From Chromohalobacter canadensis (lineage in GTDB: Bacteria > Pseudomonadota > Gammaproteobacteria > Pseudomonadales > Halomonadaceae), in contig NZ_CP140151.1 in assembly GCF_034479555.1 (NCBI RefSeq), positions 62,001 through 126,000 of the forward strand: 64,000 nucleotides of DNA. The letters are read 5' to 3'. Position numbers and translations under genes: made by a program. Positions 45,420-53,972 of this stretch are shown here, one piece after another. The notes under the pieces were generated by a model, which was not told the DNA's origin, searched no databases, and worked only from the letters and a program-made list of their open reading frames with translations. Within the stretch, counting starts at the first letter, position 1. Every line of letters starts with the position of its first letter.

Positions 45420-46082
45420 CTATTCGACACTACTCATCAACGAGCGCGCTTCGATGAGCGTTAATCTCCCCGTCGTGAAGGCGCCGGTGTCGATGTAGTG
45501 GACGTTCCCCAGCCACAAGGGGCGCTCCACGATGGTGTGTCCTACCACCACGGCATCGATGCCGCTGACCGGGGTCTCGTTACCACGCCGGATGCGTGTT
45601 CTTCCCCAAAGCAGGTCCTGAGAAGGCGTTACGACATCCCGCCAGTCGGCGGGAGGTTCGGCGTGAACAATGCCGAGACGCTTGCCGGCGACGGCTATTT
45701 CGCGCGCATAAGGCATGCATGGCAAAGCCTGCTGAAGCATCATCTGTGCCTCGGCCAACCCCGCCTCCAGGGCCCATGTGCCTCCGTTGATCATCCAGGC
45801 ATCGCGGGTTTTTAGACTGCCTCTTTCTTCGCCCAGCAACGCGTCATGCGCCAGCATTTCGTGATTGCCACGCACGGCGTAGAACCAGGGTTCGAGGGCT
45901 AGAGACAAGCACTGCAGGCTATCGGCACCACGATCGATCAGATCCCCGACGCTGAACAGTCTATCGCGTTGTCGATCGAAATCGACTGCGCTCAACCTGT
46001 CATTAAGCAACGCCAACTGGCCATGTATATCGCCGACGATGAAGTCGCGGCCGTGCTCATTGGGACCGTGCCGTTGAATCAC
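45420..46082 (-). CDS. Metallophosphoesterase (serine/threonine phosphatase PrpA/ApaH-like)
   Basis: A 220-residue calcineurin-type phosphoesterase. The metal-binding motifs are complete: GDIHGQ (GDxHG), GDLIDRGADS (GDxxDRG) and RGNHEM (GNHE), with later His residues in GIVHAEPP and VVGHT. Length and the short spacing resemble PrpA/PphA protein phosphatases more than full-length ApaH. The start appears to be a GTG. Substrate not determined. Confidence 0.88.
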   Translation of the reverse strand: MIQRHGPNEHGRDFIVGDIHGQLALLNDRLSAVDFDRQRDRLFSVGDLIDRGADSLQCLSLALEPWFYAVRGNHEMLAHDALLGEERGSLKTRDAWMINGGTWALEAGLAEAQMMLQQALPCMPYAREIAVAGKRLGIVHAEPPADWRDVVTPSQDLLWGRTRIRRGNETPVSGIDAVVVGHTIVERPLWLGNVHYIDTGAFTTGRLTLIEARSLMSSVE

Positions 46083-46126
46083 GCAAACGGCTCCTTATCA
46101 ACTAACCAAAACACCGCACGGAGCGA

Positions 46127-46378
46127 TTAAATATCACGACACACCGATTCTTCAACCTGCCGCAAAACATCACGAGAGTCCTTGCCCTCGCGCTCCAACG
46201 CCTTCGCCAGCAGTTCATCGACGGTGGCACGCGGATGCGCCCCGGCCATCTCGACGCTCTCGAAATCGCTCGCCGCGCATTCCGGGCACCTGGCTTCCAG
46301 CGGCCGTCGGGTTGCCTGGATGAATACTTCAACCTGACAAGCGCGACAACGATAGAGGCGCCGATGGGGCATGGACAT
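46127..46378 (-). CDS. Small zinc-ribbon protein
   Basis: An 83-residue protein with two CxxC pairs (CRAC and CPEC) about 20 residues apart, a zinc ribbon, followed by an acidic helical tail ending in a Cys. I do not recognise a named family; it resembles FmdB-like or other small proteobacterial ribbon proteins only in the metal site. The frame is open to 46450, but that part has no ribbon-like character. It lies between the phosphatase and the antiporter, all read leftward. Confidence 0.6.
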   Translation of the reverse strand: MSMPHRRLYRCRACQVEVFIQATRRPLEARCPECAASDFESVEMAGAHPRATVDELLAKALEREGKDSRDVLRQVEESVCRDI

Positions 46379-46459
46379 GACAAACTCCGCAGGACAAAAC
46401 AATCTACTCAGCATAGAACAAGATAACGTGCTGTGCGCTATTGCCTTCAAGTTCCTGGC

Positions 46460-48169
46460 TCAGTGATAAAGCCTCAACCCAACCCGAGTCACTCGATTAC
46501 CTTCCACCGCATTGACGACCCAGTGAAAGCCATGCCAATCGACATCGTCCCCTACCACGGGGTGGCCGCCGACACGCAGCGACACGAATTCGCCCAGGGT
46601 CATGTTCTGCTCCCCGGCGCTCAAGGTCAGTCCATAAGCATCTGCCACATCGCTCATGACGGCTTCTCCATCCAATGTAAAGGTGCCGAAGAAGGCGCGC
46701 TCACGCTTGAGTGTGGCATCTCCGTTGAACAATCGATTGAGCGCCGGTAGATCTTCGCTGCGTCCGATGACGCAAATGACATCACCAAGTTTCAACCGCG
46801 TACTGCCTTTGGCATGCAGCATGGTGTGCTTGCGAAACAGGCCGGAAATCAAGGCCCCTGACGGGAAGCGCAGCAAGCGAATGGGCACGTCCTCAAGCGC
46901 TTCGTTCTCGACCTTGTAGACGAACATCTCATAATCGTTTTCCGGCAACACCCCAAGCGCCCCGCGGCGATTGGGCGTTGTCCCGGCCGGCACTTCGACG
47001 CGCATCCAACGCGCCACTCGTGCCAGGGAGGCCCCCTGCATCAACAACGACATCAGCACCACGAAGAATGCGACGTTGAAATACAACGTTGCATTCTCGA
47101 CCCCGGCGATCACCGGAAAGATGGCAAGCACGATGGGCACCGCCCCACGCAAGCCGACCCAGGAAATGAAGCCGAGCTCCCGCCAGCGGAAATTGAAGAA
47201 CGGCTTGAGCGAAACCAGTACGGCCAACGGACGCGCCACGAAAATCAGGCCCAACGCCAAGACAGCGCCCGGTATGGCGTAATCGATCATTTCACTGGGT
47301 GTCACCAACAATCCCAGCACCAGGAAAAGCCCGATCTGACTCAGCCAAGCCAAGCCATCGTGGACCGGAAGAATATGCGTAAGATGCCGCCCGGGCTGGT
47401 TCCCGATCATCAAGCCCGCCAGATAAATCGCCAGGAAACCGCTACCGCCAGCCGCACTGGTCAAGCCAAAGATGAAAAAGCCCGACGCCAGCGCCAGTAG
47501 CGAATAGAGTCCCGATGCCAGGTCGAGCCAGCGCAGCAACTTGGCAGCTAGCCAGCCGCCCCCAACCCCGACCAACAAGCCCAACCCGAACTGCGAGGCG
47601 AATGTCATCAGTGTATGCCCAACACCGCTGGCACCGCTCACCAGCACTTCGGCCAGGGTGATAGTCAAAAAGATCGCCATCGGGTCGTTGGTGCCCGACT
47701 CGATCTCCAGCGTCGCCCCCACCCGCTCGTTGAGCGTCACACCCTGACCGCTGAGCATCGAAAAGACCGCGGCAGCGTCCGTGGAACCAACGATCGCCCC
47801 CACCAGCAAGCCTTCCACCCAGGACAGATCGAAGATCCAGGTCGCCATCAGGCCAACGAGGCCACTGGTCACGAAGACCCCCAGTGTCGCCAGGCACAGC
47901 GCCGGTTTGAGACCCACACGGAACGTCTTGAGCCGCGTGCGCAACCCGCCATCGAGGAGGATCATTGCCAGCGCCAGGTGCCCAATCAGGTAGGCCAGTG
48001 AATAGTCATCGAATTCGATGCCTAGTACACCTTCCTCGCCGGCCATCATGCCCAACCCCAGGAACAGCACCAACAGTGGCACGCCGATGCGCGACGAGAC
48101 ACGGCTCGCGACGATGCTGAGCGCGATTAGAAACCCCGAAAACAGAAAAAGGCTGTTGATGGTATCCAC
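46460..48169 (-). CDS. nhaP2: CPA1-family K+/H+ antiporter (NhaP2/CvrA type)
   Basis: A 569-residue antiporter. Twelve or more membrane segments (about 5-390) include the family motifs GSTDAAAVFSML and GTNDPMAIFLTI, where the Asp residues bind the ion. The cytoplasmic part has a TrkA-C domain (about 400-480) and a CorC/HlyC-like C-terminal domain. NhaP2-type proteins exchange potassium for protons and matter for volume and pH control, apt in a salt-adapted cell. The start seems to be a GTG. Confidence 0.9.
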   Translation of the reverse strand: MDTINSLFLFSGFLIALSIVASRVSSRIGVPLLVLFLGLGMMAGEEGVLGIEFDDYSLAYLIGHLALAMILLDGGLRTRLKTFRVGLKPALCLATLGVFVTSGLVGLMATWIFDLSWVEGLLVGAIVGSTDAAAVFSMLSGQGVTLNERVGATLEIESGTNDPMAIFLTITLAEVLVSGASGVGHTLMTFASQFGLGLLVGVGGGWLAAKLLRWLDLASGLYSLLALASGFFIFGLTSAAGGSGFLAIYLAGLMIGNQPGRHLTHILPVHDGLAWLSQIGLFLVLGLLVTPSEMIDYAIPGAVLALGLIFVARPLAVLVSLKPFFNFRWRELGFISWVGLRGAVPIVLAIFPVIAGVENATLYFNVAFFVVLMSLLMQGASLARVARWMRVEVPAGTTPNRRGALGVLPENDYEMFVYKVENEALEDVPIRLLRFPSGALISGLFRKHTMLHAKGSTRLKLGDVICVIGRSEDLPALNRLFNGDATLKRERAFFGTFTLDGEAVMSDVADAYGLTLSAGEQNMTLGEFVSLRVGGHPVVGDDVDWHGFHWVVNAVEGNRVTRVGLRLYH

Positions 48170-48235
48170 GACTAACGACTATCTCCCTAAATTCAAGGGC
48201 CTAGTATGCCATGTCCCGACACGCCATGCTGTTAT

Positions 48236-49078
48236 CTACATCAACCAGGCGGGATGCGATTGCAAGATAGGCCAGTCGATATCGCCCTGTAATCGCATGG
48301 CCCAGATAAGAGCGCGCATACCCTGCCGATATTCGCCAAGCGTAACGTCCGGCGACTGCCGCCGGTAGGCGGTGACAAAGGCGTCCCGCTCGGCGCCCTC
48401 CGTGATGAGCAGTTCAGCCACGCATAGATCGAACTCGAGCGGCGCCCATACCAGCGCCTCCCAATCACTCCATAGCCAACCGGTGGCGCCGCACAGGAAC
48501 TGATCGGCACGCAAATCGGGCAGGCACCACACCGCGCGTGACGGTATAGGAAAATCGGGAAGCGTTTCCCAATCGGCGCAACGTGGATGGCGCCTCAAAA
48601 AATCGTGCGCCCGTCGCGGCCACTGCGATAGCGGCCAGACCGTCTCCAGAGGATGCCCCCAGCCCGATACTGCTTCACGGTGCAGATGACCCAACTGACT
48701 CCCCAAGAGTTCAGCGAACACCTCTCCCATGCGTGCCGACGCACCATCGCTCCAGGGCAGGCTCCAGAGCGGCGTCTGGTGCAGTGCTCCCAGATACGTC
48801 AACGGTAATGGCGGGAGCGGCAACTGTGTCGGCAAGGCACCGACCAAACGCGTCAGCGCCTCGGGACAGCGCCAGCGGTCAAAGCCGAAGAGACGCTCCA
48901 ACCCCTGCCAGAATGGATCCTGGGCCGGGTGCGTTCGTGCCAGCTTGAGCAACTGTGGTGCCTCATCGCGCGTTCGCCACAACCAATTGGCACTGTCATC
49001 CCACGCCAATGGCAGTGGGGCAAGCGCATGACCGGTGAAGACTTCGACGCGGTGCGTCAATGCGGGATCGGGATACAT
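48236..49078 (-). CDS. Uncharacterised protein with degenerate aminoglycoside-phosphotransferase-like C-terminus
   Basis: A 280-residue soluble protein. The segment DLRADQFLCGATGWLWSDWEALVWAPLEFDLC (quoted here in two parts: DLRADQFLCGATG and WLWSDWEALVWAPLEFDLC) has the layout of the APH/choline kinase catalytic loop and metal-binding DWE region. The usual catalytic HGD is replaced by LPD. The N-terminus lacks a clear ATP-binding glycine loop. It may be an inactive or divergent kinase. It diverges from the thiamine transporter with its TPP riboswitch, so a thiamine link is possible but unproven. Confidence 0.45.
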   Translation of the reverse strand: MYPDPALTHRVEVFTGHALAPLPLAWDDSANWLWRTRDEAPQLLKLARTHPAQDPFWQGLERLFGFDRWRCPEALTRLVGALPTQLPLPPLPLTYLGALHQTPLWSLPWSDGASARMGEVFAELLGSQLGHLHREAVSGWGHPLETVWPLSQWPRRAHDFLRRHPRCADWETLPDFPIPSRAVWCLPDLRADQFLCGATGWLWSDWEALVWAPLEFDLCVAELLITEGAERDAFVTAYRRQSPDVTLGEYRQGMRALIWAMRLQGDIDWPILQSHPAWLM

Positions 49079-49153
49079 GCACACTCCTGATAGCCCAAGC
49101 GATAGCGAGACGGCGGCCCCCGCCACGCCTGGGCAGTCGCCACCGTATCAGGA

Positions 49154-49159
49154 TACAAT
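49154..49159 (+). promoter_or_regulatory. -10 element for the TPP riboswitch transcript
   Basis: TACAAT ends seven bases before the first base of riboswitch stem P1; a weak TGGGCA (49130-49135) lies 18 bases upstream. The start point predicted from this coincides with the riboswitch 5' end. Confidence 0.5.
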
Positions 49160-49165
49160 AATCAT

Positions 49166-49260
49166 CTCTGGATAGGGGTGCCCATCACGCAATGGGCTGA
49201 GAGCGCCACGCGCAACCCTGGAACCTGATCCGGCTAGCACCGGCGGAGGAAATACCAGAG
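49166..49260 (+). promoter_or_regulatory. TPP (thiamine pyrophosphate) riboswitch
   Basis: The THI-box is intact: closing stem P1 CTCTGG/CCAGAG (49166-49171 and 49255-49260), the GGGGTGCC and GGCTGAGAG blocks that grip the pyrimidine, and ACCTGATCCGG with CACCGGCGGAGG that bind the pyrophosphate. A strong hairpin CGTGCCG/CGGCACG (49261-49275) follows at once and may be the expression platform. It controls the thiamine-precursor transporter at 49302, expected to be off when TPP is abundant. Confidence 0.95.
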
Positions 49261-49301
49261 CGTGCCGTCGGCACGTCCTTCGCCCCACTCATGGAGCCTT
49301 G

Positions 49302-50063
49302 ATGACGTCCCTCGGTTTTTCCCTGTCCCAGGCGCGACTCGCCTTTTCGGGACAATGGCTGTTCGATGGCCTTTCGGCCACCTTCGCCGCAGGCAGCTGG
49401 ACGGGACTGCTCGGCCGCAGCGGCAGCGGCAAAAGCTCCTTGCTGCGCATGATCGCCGACCTACCCATTCCCGATACCCACACCGTAACCATCACTACCG
49501 ACGATCAGCGCCCGTTGGCCGGCCGCCTGGCGTGGATGGCCCAGCAAGATCAGTTGCTTCCCTGGCGCAAGGTCATCGACAACGTCCTGCTTGGTCCCGC
49601 GCTGCGTGGGCGTCCCACGGCGGCGCAACGTCAGCACGCGATGACCCTGCTCGACGACGTCGGCCTGAGCGACAAGGCCGAACAATGGCCCAAGACGCTA
49701 TCCGGCGGGGAGCGCCAGCGAGTGGCGCTGGCACGCACACTCTTCGAGGATGCCCCAGTGGTCTTGATGGACGAGCCCTTTTCCGCCGTCGACGCCATCA
49801 CTCGCCTGGAATTGCATGAACTCGCCGCACGCCTGCTGGCCGGGCGTACTGTGCTGCTGGTGACGCACGATCCCCTCGAAGCCCTGCGCCTGAGCGATCG
49901 CATCCTGATACTCGGCGGTCAGCCAGCGGCGTTGAGCGACTTCGAGGTTCCCGGTGGGCAACGTCCCCGCGCGCTCGACGCACCCGATGTACAACGCATG
50001 CAATCGCAGCTGGTGGCGCGCCTTCACGCCACCCCTCATGCCGACGATGGGAGCGTCTCATGA
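49302..50063 (+). CDS. thiZ: Thiamine-precursor ABC transporter ATPase
   Basis: A 253-residue ABC ATPase. Walker A GRSGSGKSS is at about 38-46, the Q-loop is in WMAQQDQLLPW, the signature is LSGGERQRVALAR, Walker B is VVLMDEPFSAVD, and the H-loop is LLVTHDPLEAL. First gene under the TPP riboswitch and overlapped by the permease gene. With permease and THI5-like binding protein it matches the ThiXYZ pyrimidine-salvage transporter. Confidence 0.88.
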   Translation: MTSLGFSLSQARLAFSGQWLFDGLSATFAAGSWTGLLGRSGSGKSSLLRMIADLPIPDTHTVTITTDDQRPLAGRLAWMAQQDQLLPWRKVIDNVLLGPALRGRPTAAQRQHAMTLLDDVGLSDKAEQWPKTLSGGERQRVALARTLFEDAPVVLMDEPFSAVDAITRLELHELAARLLAGRTVLLVTHDPLEALRLSDRILILGGQPAALSDFEVPGGQRPRALDAPDVQRMQSQLVARLHATPHADDGSVS

Positions 50064-50827
50064 GCGTGCTCAAGCGTTTCTGGCCCGCCCTTTTCGGGAT
50101 TGTCTGCATACTCGGGCTGTGGCAGGCGCTCGTCGTCATCACCGGCGTTCCCGGCTATGTTTTGCCCTCACCGCTGGCCGTCATGCAAGCGTTCGCGGCG
50201 CACCAGCAACTGTTGTGGCATCATGCCGGTATCACGGTAATCGAGATTGTCGCGGGGCTGTTTATCGGGTGCATCGGCGGGCTAGGCACCGCGCTGGCCC
50301 TGGCGCGCTTTCACGGCTTGCGGCGCACCCTGCTGCCGATATTGCTGATCAGCCAAGCCGTACCCTTGTTCGCCCTCGCACCTATTCTCATGCTATGGCT
50401 GGGTTATGGGATGACCGCAAAAATCGTCATGGCCACGTTGATCATTTATTTTCCGGTCGCGTCGACATGCTACGACGGCCTGCGTCAGACGCCACAAGGG
50501 TGGCTGGATCTAGCCCAGACACTGGGAGCCGACCGTCGTCGCCGGCTGTTGCGCATCCAACTGCCCGCCGCCTTACCGGCGCTGGCATCCGGCATGCGCA
50601 TGGCCGCCAGCGCCGCCCCCATCGGCGCAGTGATAGGCGAATGGGTCGGCTCCAGCCAGGGCTTGGGTTATTTGATGCTCAATGCTAACGCGCGCATGCA
50701 GGTCGACCTGATGTTTGCCGCCCTACTGATTCTCGTCACCTTCGGGGTCGCGCTCTACTTCACCACCGACGCCTTGATGCGGCGCCTCATGCCATGGCAC
50801 GAAGACCGCACCGGCGCGACTAGCTGA
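50060..50827 (+). CDS. thiX: Thiamine-precursor ABC transporter permease
   Basis: A 255-residue inner membrane permease with about six membrane segments. The ATPase-docking loop reads DLAQTLGADRRRRLLRIQLPAALPALASGMRM. The ATG overlaps the ATPase stop by four bases. It belongs to the taurine/NMT1-type permeases and is paired here with a THI5-like binding protein. Confidence 0.88.
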   Translation: MSVLKRFWPALFGIVCILGLWQALVVITGVPGYVLPSPLAVMQAFAAHQQLLWHHAGITVIEIVAGLFIGCIGGLGTALALARFHGLRRTLLPILLISQAVPLFALAPILMLWLGYGMTAKIVMATLIIYFPVASTCYDGLRQTPQGWLDLAQTLGADRRRRLLRIQLPAALPALASGMRMAASAAPIGAVIGEWVGSSQGLGYLMLNANARMQVDLMFAALLILVTFGVALYFTTDALMRRLMPWHEDRTGATS

Positions 50828-50945
50828 CAACCGCCCGGGGCAGCGTCCGCCACCACGTGGCAATGCCCCATACGCCGCCTTTCACGGCGATAACGATAAT
50901 GCCCGCCACACTGCAACGGGCGGGGGATCCGCAGGAGAACAACAC

Positions 50946-51932
50946 ATGCTACGTTTGACTCGACGCCTCATGGGAGCTTGCCTTGCGTTGGTAGTGATCG
51001 CTTCCGGCCCAGCATGGGCCGCGAATGACGACGACACCTCAAAGATGACATCCCTGAAGGTCATGCTCGACTGGTACACCAACCCGTCGCATGCTCCCCT
51101 GGTCATCGCCCAGCAACGCGGCTTCTTCGAGCAACATGGGCTCGACGTGGAGCTGGTGTCGCCCGCCGATCCCAGCGTCCCTCCCAAGCTGGTCGCTGCT
51201 GGCAAGATCGATATGGCCATCAGCTATCAGCCTCAGCTGCACCTACAAGTCGACCAAGGCCTGCCGCTGGTGCGCGTGGGGACCCTGATCGCAACGCCGC
51301 TCAACATCACGCTGGTGCGCGCCGACAGCGATATCGAGAGCATGGAAGACCTGGCCGGGAAAAGCATCGGCTACTCGGTGGGCGGCGTCGAGAAAGTGCT
51401 GATCGACACCATGCTCGAGCATAATGGCGTTTCGCCGGAAGACGTCGAGATGGTCAACGTCAATTTCGCGCTGACACCGGCACTGATCGGCGAAAAGGTC
51501 GATGCCGTCACCGGTGCATTTCGCAATTTCGAACTGGCACAGATGGCGCAGGAAGGCGTCAAGGGCCGAGCTTTCTATATCGAGGAAGAAGGCGTCCCCA
51601 CCTACGATGAACTGATCTTCATCGCCAATCGCGACACCCTGGATGCGAATCGCGATGCTTATACCCGATTCATGGCCGCCGTCGAGGAAGCCACGGCATG
51701 GATCATCAACCACCCCGACGAGGGCTGGGAAGCCTTCAAGGCCTCTGACCCGGCACTGGACACACCCGTCAACAAGAAAGCCTGGTATAACACCATTCCA
51801 CGCTTCGCCTTGCGGCCTGCGACTCTCGATGGGCGTCGCTACGAGACCTTCGAATCGTTCCTGCTCGAACGTGGCCAGATCAAGGCCAAGAGCCCGCTAT
51901 CACGCCTCGCCGTCGACCTCAGCCAGCCTTGA
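50946..51932 (+). CDS. thiY: Thiamine pyrimidine precursor-binding protein (NMT1/THI5-like)
   Basis: A 328-residue periplasmic binding protein. A Sec signal peptide covers about residues 1-25 (ending GPAWAAND). The THI5/NMT1 fold begins LKVMLDWYTNPSHAPLVIAQQRGFF, and GYSVGGVEKVLIDTML lines the pocket. In ThiXYZ the ligand is a formylamino-methylpyrimidine salvage product. AGGAG precedes the ATG; about 120 bases separate it from the permease, with a GCCCG/CGGGC hairpin (50901-50921). Confidence 0.88.
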   Translation: MLRLTRRLMGACLALVVIASGPAWAANDDDTSKMTSLKVMLDWYTNPSHAPLVIAQQRGFFEQHGLDVELVSPADPSVPPKLVAAGKIDMAISYQPQLHLQVDQGLPLVRVGTLIATPLNITLVRADSDIESMEDLAGKSIGYSVGGVEKVLIDTMLEHNGVSPEDVEMVNVNFALTPALIGEKVDAVTGAFRNFELAQMAQEGVKGRAFYIEEEGVPTYDELIFIANRDTLDANRDAYTRFMAAVEEATAWIINHPDEGWEAFKASDPALDTPVNKKAWYNTIPRFALRPATLDGRRYETFESFLLERGQIKAKSPLSRLAVDLSQP

Positions 51933-51938
51933 CCCCAA

Positions 51939-51978
51939 GCACCGCCCCTGCGAGAAACGTTTCTCGCAGGGGCGGTGC
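51939..51978. terminator. Perfect 40-base palindrome between convergent thiY and esterase genes
   Basis: The two 20-base halves are exact reverse complements with no spacer (centre AACGTT). It begins seven bases after the thiY stop and ends seven bases before the esterase stop. A very stable hairpin would form in RNA from either strand, so a bidirectional terminator is likely, though a T run is lacking. Confidence 0.75.
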
Positions 51979-51984
51979 GCCCTC

Positions 51985-52752
51985 TCATACCGTTAGAAAG
52001 CGTGCCAAGGCTTCCTGAAACGCCTCGGGCTGCTCGGCATGCAGCCAATGCCCAGCATCGGGGATGGTCTCGATACGCGCCGCCGGCAACACCGACTCGA
52101 CCGCCGGCAAGACGTCGTCGCCAACGTAGTCGGAACGTTCGCCACGCAGCACGAGCGTCGACCCCGTATAGGCACCTTGCCCGTCCGGCTCCGCGACGAT
52201 ATGCGCGTAATCTTCCTCAATCTCGTCGAGTCCCACGCGCCATACCAGCGTGGCATTCTCACCACGAATCAGATTGGTCGCCAGGAACTGCCGCGTCGCC
52301 GGGGTCTCGACGAATTCCGCCATGATCCGGTCGGCTTCCTTGCGGCTCGAAGGTGGCTGCCGTTCGACGGCCCGCATCGCCTTGAAGATCGCTTCATGTT
52401 CGTGCTCATAAGCAACCGGCGCGATGTCGGCCACGATCAAGCGTGCGACACGCTCAGGGGCTTGACGCGCCAACGTGATAGCAACCTTGCCTCCCATCGA
52501 GTGGCCCAGCAAATCGCAACTGTCGACCGCTAGACGATCCAGCAAGGCGTCGACATCCGCTGCCTGGGTAGCATAGTCCATGCCTGGCTCATGCGGAGAT
52601 TTGCCGTGGTTGCGCAGATCGACAGCGATCACGCGACGGCTTTCCTGCCAGCGCTTGATATGCGAACGCCAGTTGTCCGCACTTCCAAACAAACCGTGCA
52701 ACACCACCAGTGGGCGCCCGGCGCCACCGGTATCGACATGATGTAATTCCAC
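51985..52752 (-). CDS. ybfF: Alpha/beta hydrolase, YbfF-like esterase
   Basis: A 255-residue alpha/beta hydrolase. The nucleophile elbow is GHSMGG (S85), the oxyanion region is LHGLFGSADNW, and the catalytic His lies in DAGHWLHAEQPE near the C-terminus. Length and the RNHGKSPH motif match YbfF, which hydrolyses short acyl esters and thioesters. Leftward single gene. Confidence 0.9.
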   Translation of the reverse strand: MELHHVDTGGAGRPLVVLHGLFGSADNWRSHIKRWQESRRVIAVDLRNHGKSPHEPGMDYATQAADVDALLDRLAVDSCDLLGHSMGGKVAITLARQAPERVARLIVADIAPVAYEHEHEAIFKAMRAVERQPPSSRKEADRIMAEFVETPATRQFLATNLIRGENATLVWRVGLDEIEEDYAHIVAEPDGQGAYTGSTLVLRGERSDYVGDDVLPAVESVLPAARIETIPDAGHWLHAEQPEAFQEALARFLTV

Positions 52753-52803
52753 AATGCGCCTCGTCAGCCATTCAAGTCATGCCAGCATGGTACCAGAGGC
52801 GTT

Positions 52804-53478
52804 TCAGGCATTGCGCCCCGACACCTGTTCGGAGGCATCGGCGACATGCGCCAGGCGGCGCGTCAACGCCCCCAGCAGCACGCCATACAACGGCAGGAAG
52901 AAAGCCAGGCTGACGCCCAGCTTGATGGCATAATCTACCCAGGCGATTTCGACCCAGTGTGCGCTCATGAACGCATCGGGCCCATTCCAGAAGGCGATGG
53001 CAAAAAACGCGAAGGTATCGGCCAGGTTACCCAATAGCGTCGAAAACGCCGGCGCCACCCACCAGGCACGCAGCCGCCGCATCCGATCGAAGACGTGAAT
53101 GTCCAGCAACTGCCCTAGCACATAGGCCATGAAACTCGCCAGCGCGATACGCCCCACGAACAGGTTCCAATCTCCCAGCGCCGAGATTCCCTGAAAAGCG
53201 CCATCCTGAAACAGCACCGATACCACATAGGAAATCAGCAAGGCAGGCAGCATGACGCGCGCGATGGTCATGCGCGCCCGGCGTTTCCCGAACAACCGCA
53301 CGGTCAGGTCGGTGGCGAGAAAGATGAAGGGAAAACTGAATGCTCCCCAAGTAGTGTGTACGCCGAACATCGAAAACGGCAATTGCACCAGGTAATTGCT
53401 GGCCGCGATGACAATGATGTGGAAGCTCACGAGCCACCCCATCAAGCGGCGCGCCTGACGAGAATCGAGGGCAAACAT
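52804..53478 (-). CDS. yhhQ: Queuosine precursor transporter (YhhQ/COG1738)
   Basis: A 224-residue inner membrane protein with six or seven hydrophobic segments. Family motifs are seen in ASNYLVQLPF, FPFIFLATDLTVRLFGKRRAR and FMAYVLGQLLDIHVFDRMR. YhhQ imports 7-cyano-7-deazaguanine (preQ0) for queuosine in tRNA. The start at 53478 is chosen by family length; an AGGTGG-like site is just upstream. The leader holds a possible preQ1-I-like fold, noted separately. Confidence 0.9.
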   Translation of the reverse strand: MFALDSRQARRLMGWLVSFHIIVIAASNYLVQLPFSMFGVHTTWGAFSFPFIFLATDLTVRLFGKRRARMTIARVMLPALLISYVVSVLFQDGAFQGISALGDWNLFVGRIALASFMAYVLGQLLDIHVFDRMRRLRAWWVAPAFSTLLGNLADTFAFFAIAFWNGPDAFMSAHWVEIAWVDYAIKLGVSLAFFLPLYGVLLGALTRRLAHVADASEQVSGRNA

Positions 53479-53972
53479 GTACCACCTTTTTAGTTGCCGA
53501 AAGAGGCCGAGGGGTAAGGGAACCCTCAAGGCAGGACGACGCTAAAGGCGCCGAGCGAAAGCGGCGGGATTGTAAAAGATTTCACCGATGCCGACCAGCG
53601 AGACGCTTTGCCTGCTCTCGCCATGGGGTAACGCGTCCATCGTCGAATACTGCAGACGAACAGGAACTATCGTCGTTACGTCAGTGCCTTACGGGACAGC
53701 AAGCGCCATCGCACTGCCCCGTTCCACGGCCTGCCGATAACGTCGCACTCTAACCGATGAAATACCGTTGAAGGCTTCCTTGGACAGGGCTGGCGAAGTT
53801 ATTGATGATTCACTAAATCAAGAATGAGTAACAGGGAATGACCCTTGTCCAATAGAGGAAAGGACACCCCGGACATAGACGGTCATTCGACACACGAGCA
53901 TCCCTTTGCCGCGGGGCGCCTATCCCTCGCCCTTCGGCAGTCAACCGCCAATCCCAATGTAGGAGAGACAAT
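53479..53972. other. Intergenic region between yhhQ and the ArsR-type gene
   Basis: About 490 bases without a supported gene. On the minus strand it holds the yhhQ leader (53480-53535). On the plus side a nested inverted repeat has arms GAATGACC (53836-53843) and GGTCATTC (53881-53888). An AT-rich stretch around 53800-53835 probably contains the regulator's promoter. Nothing else was seen. Confidence 0.6.
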
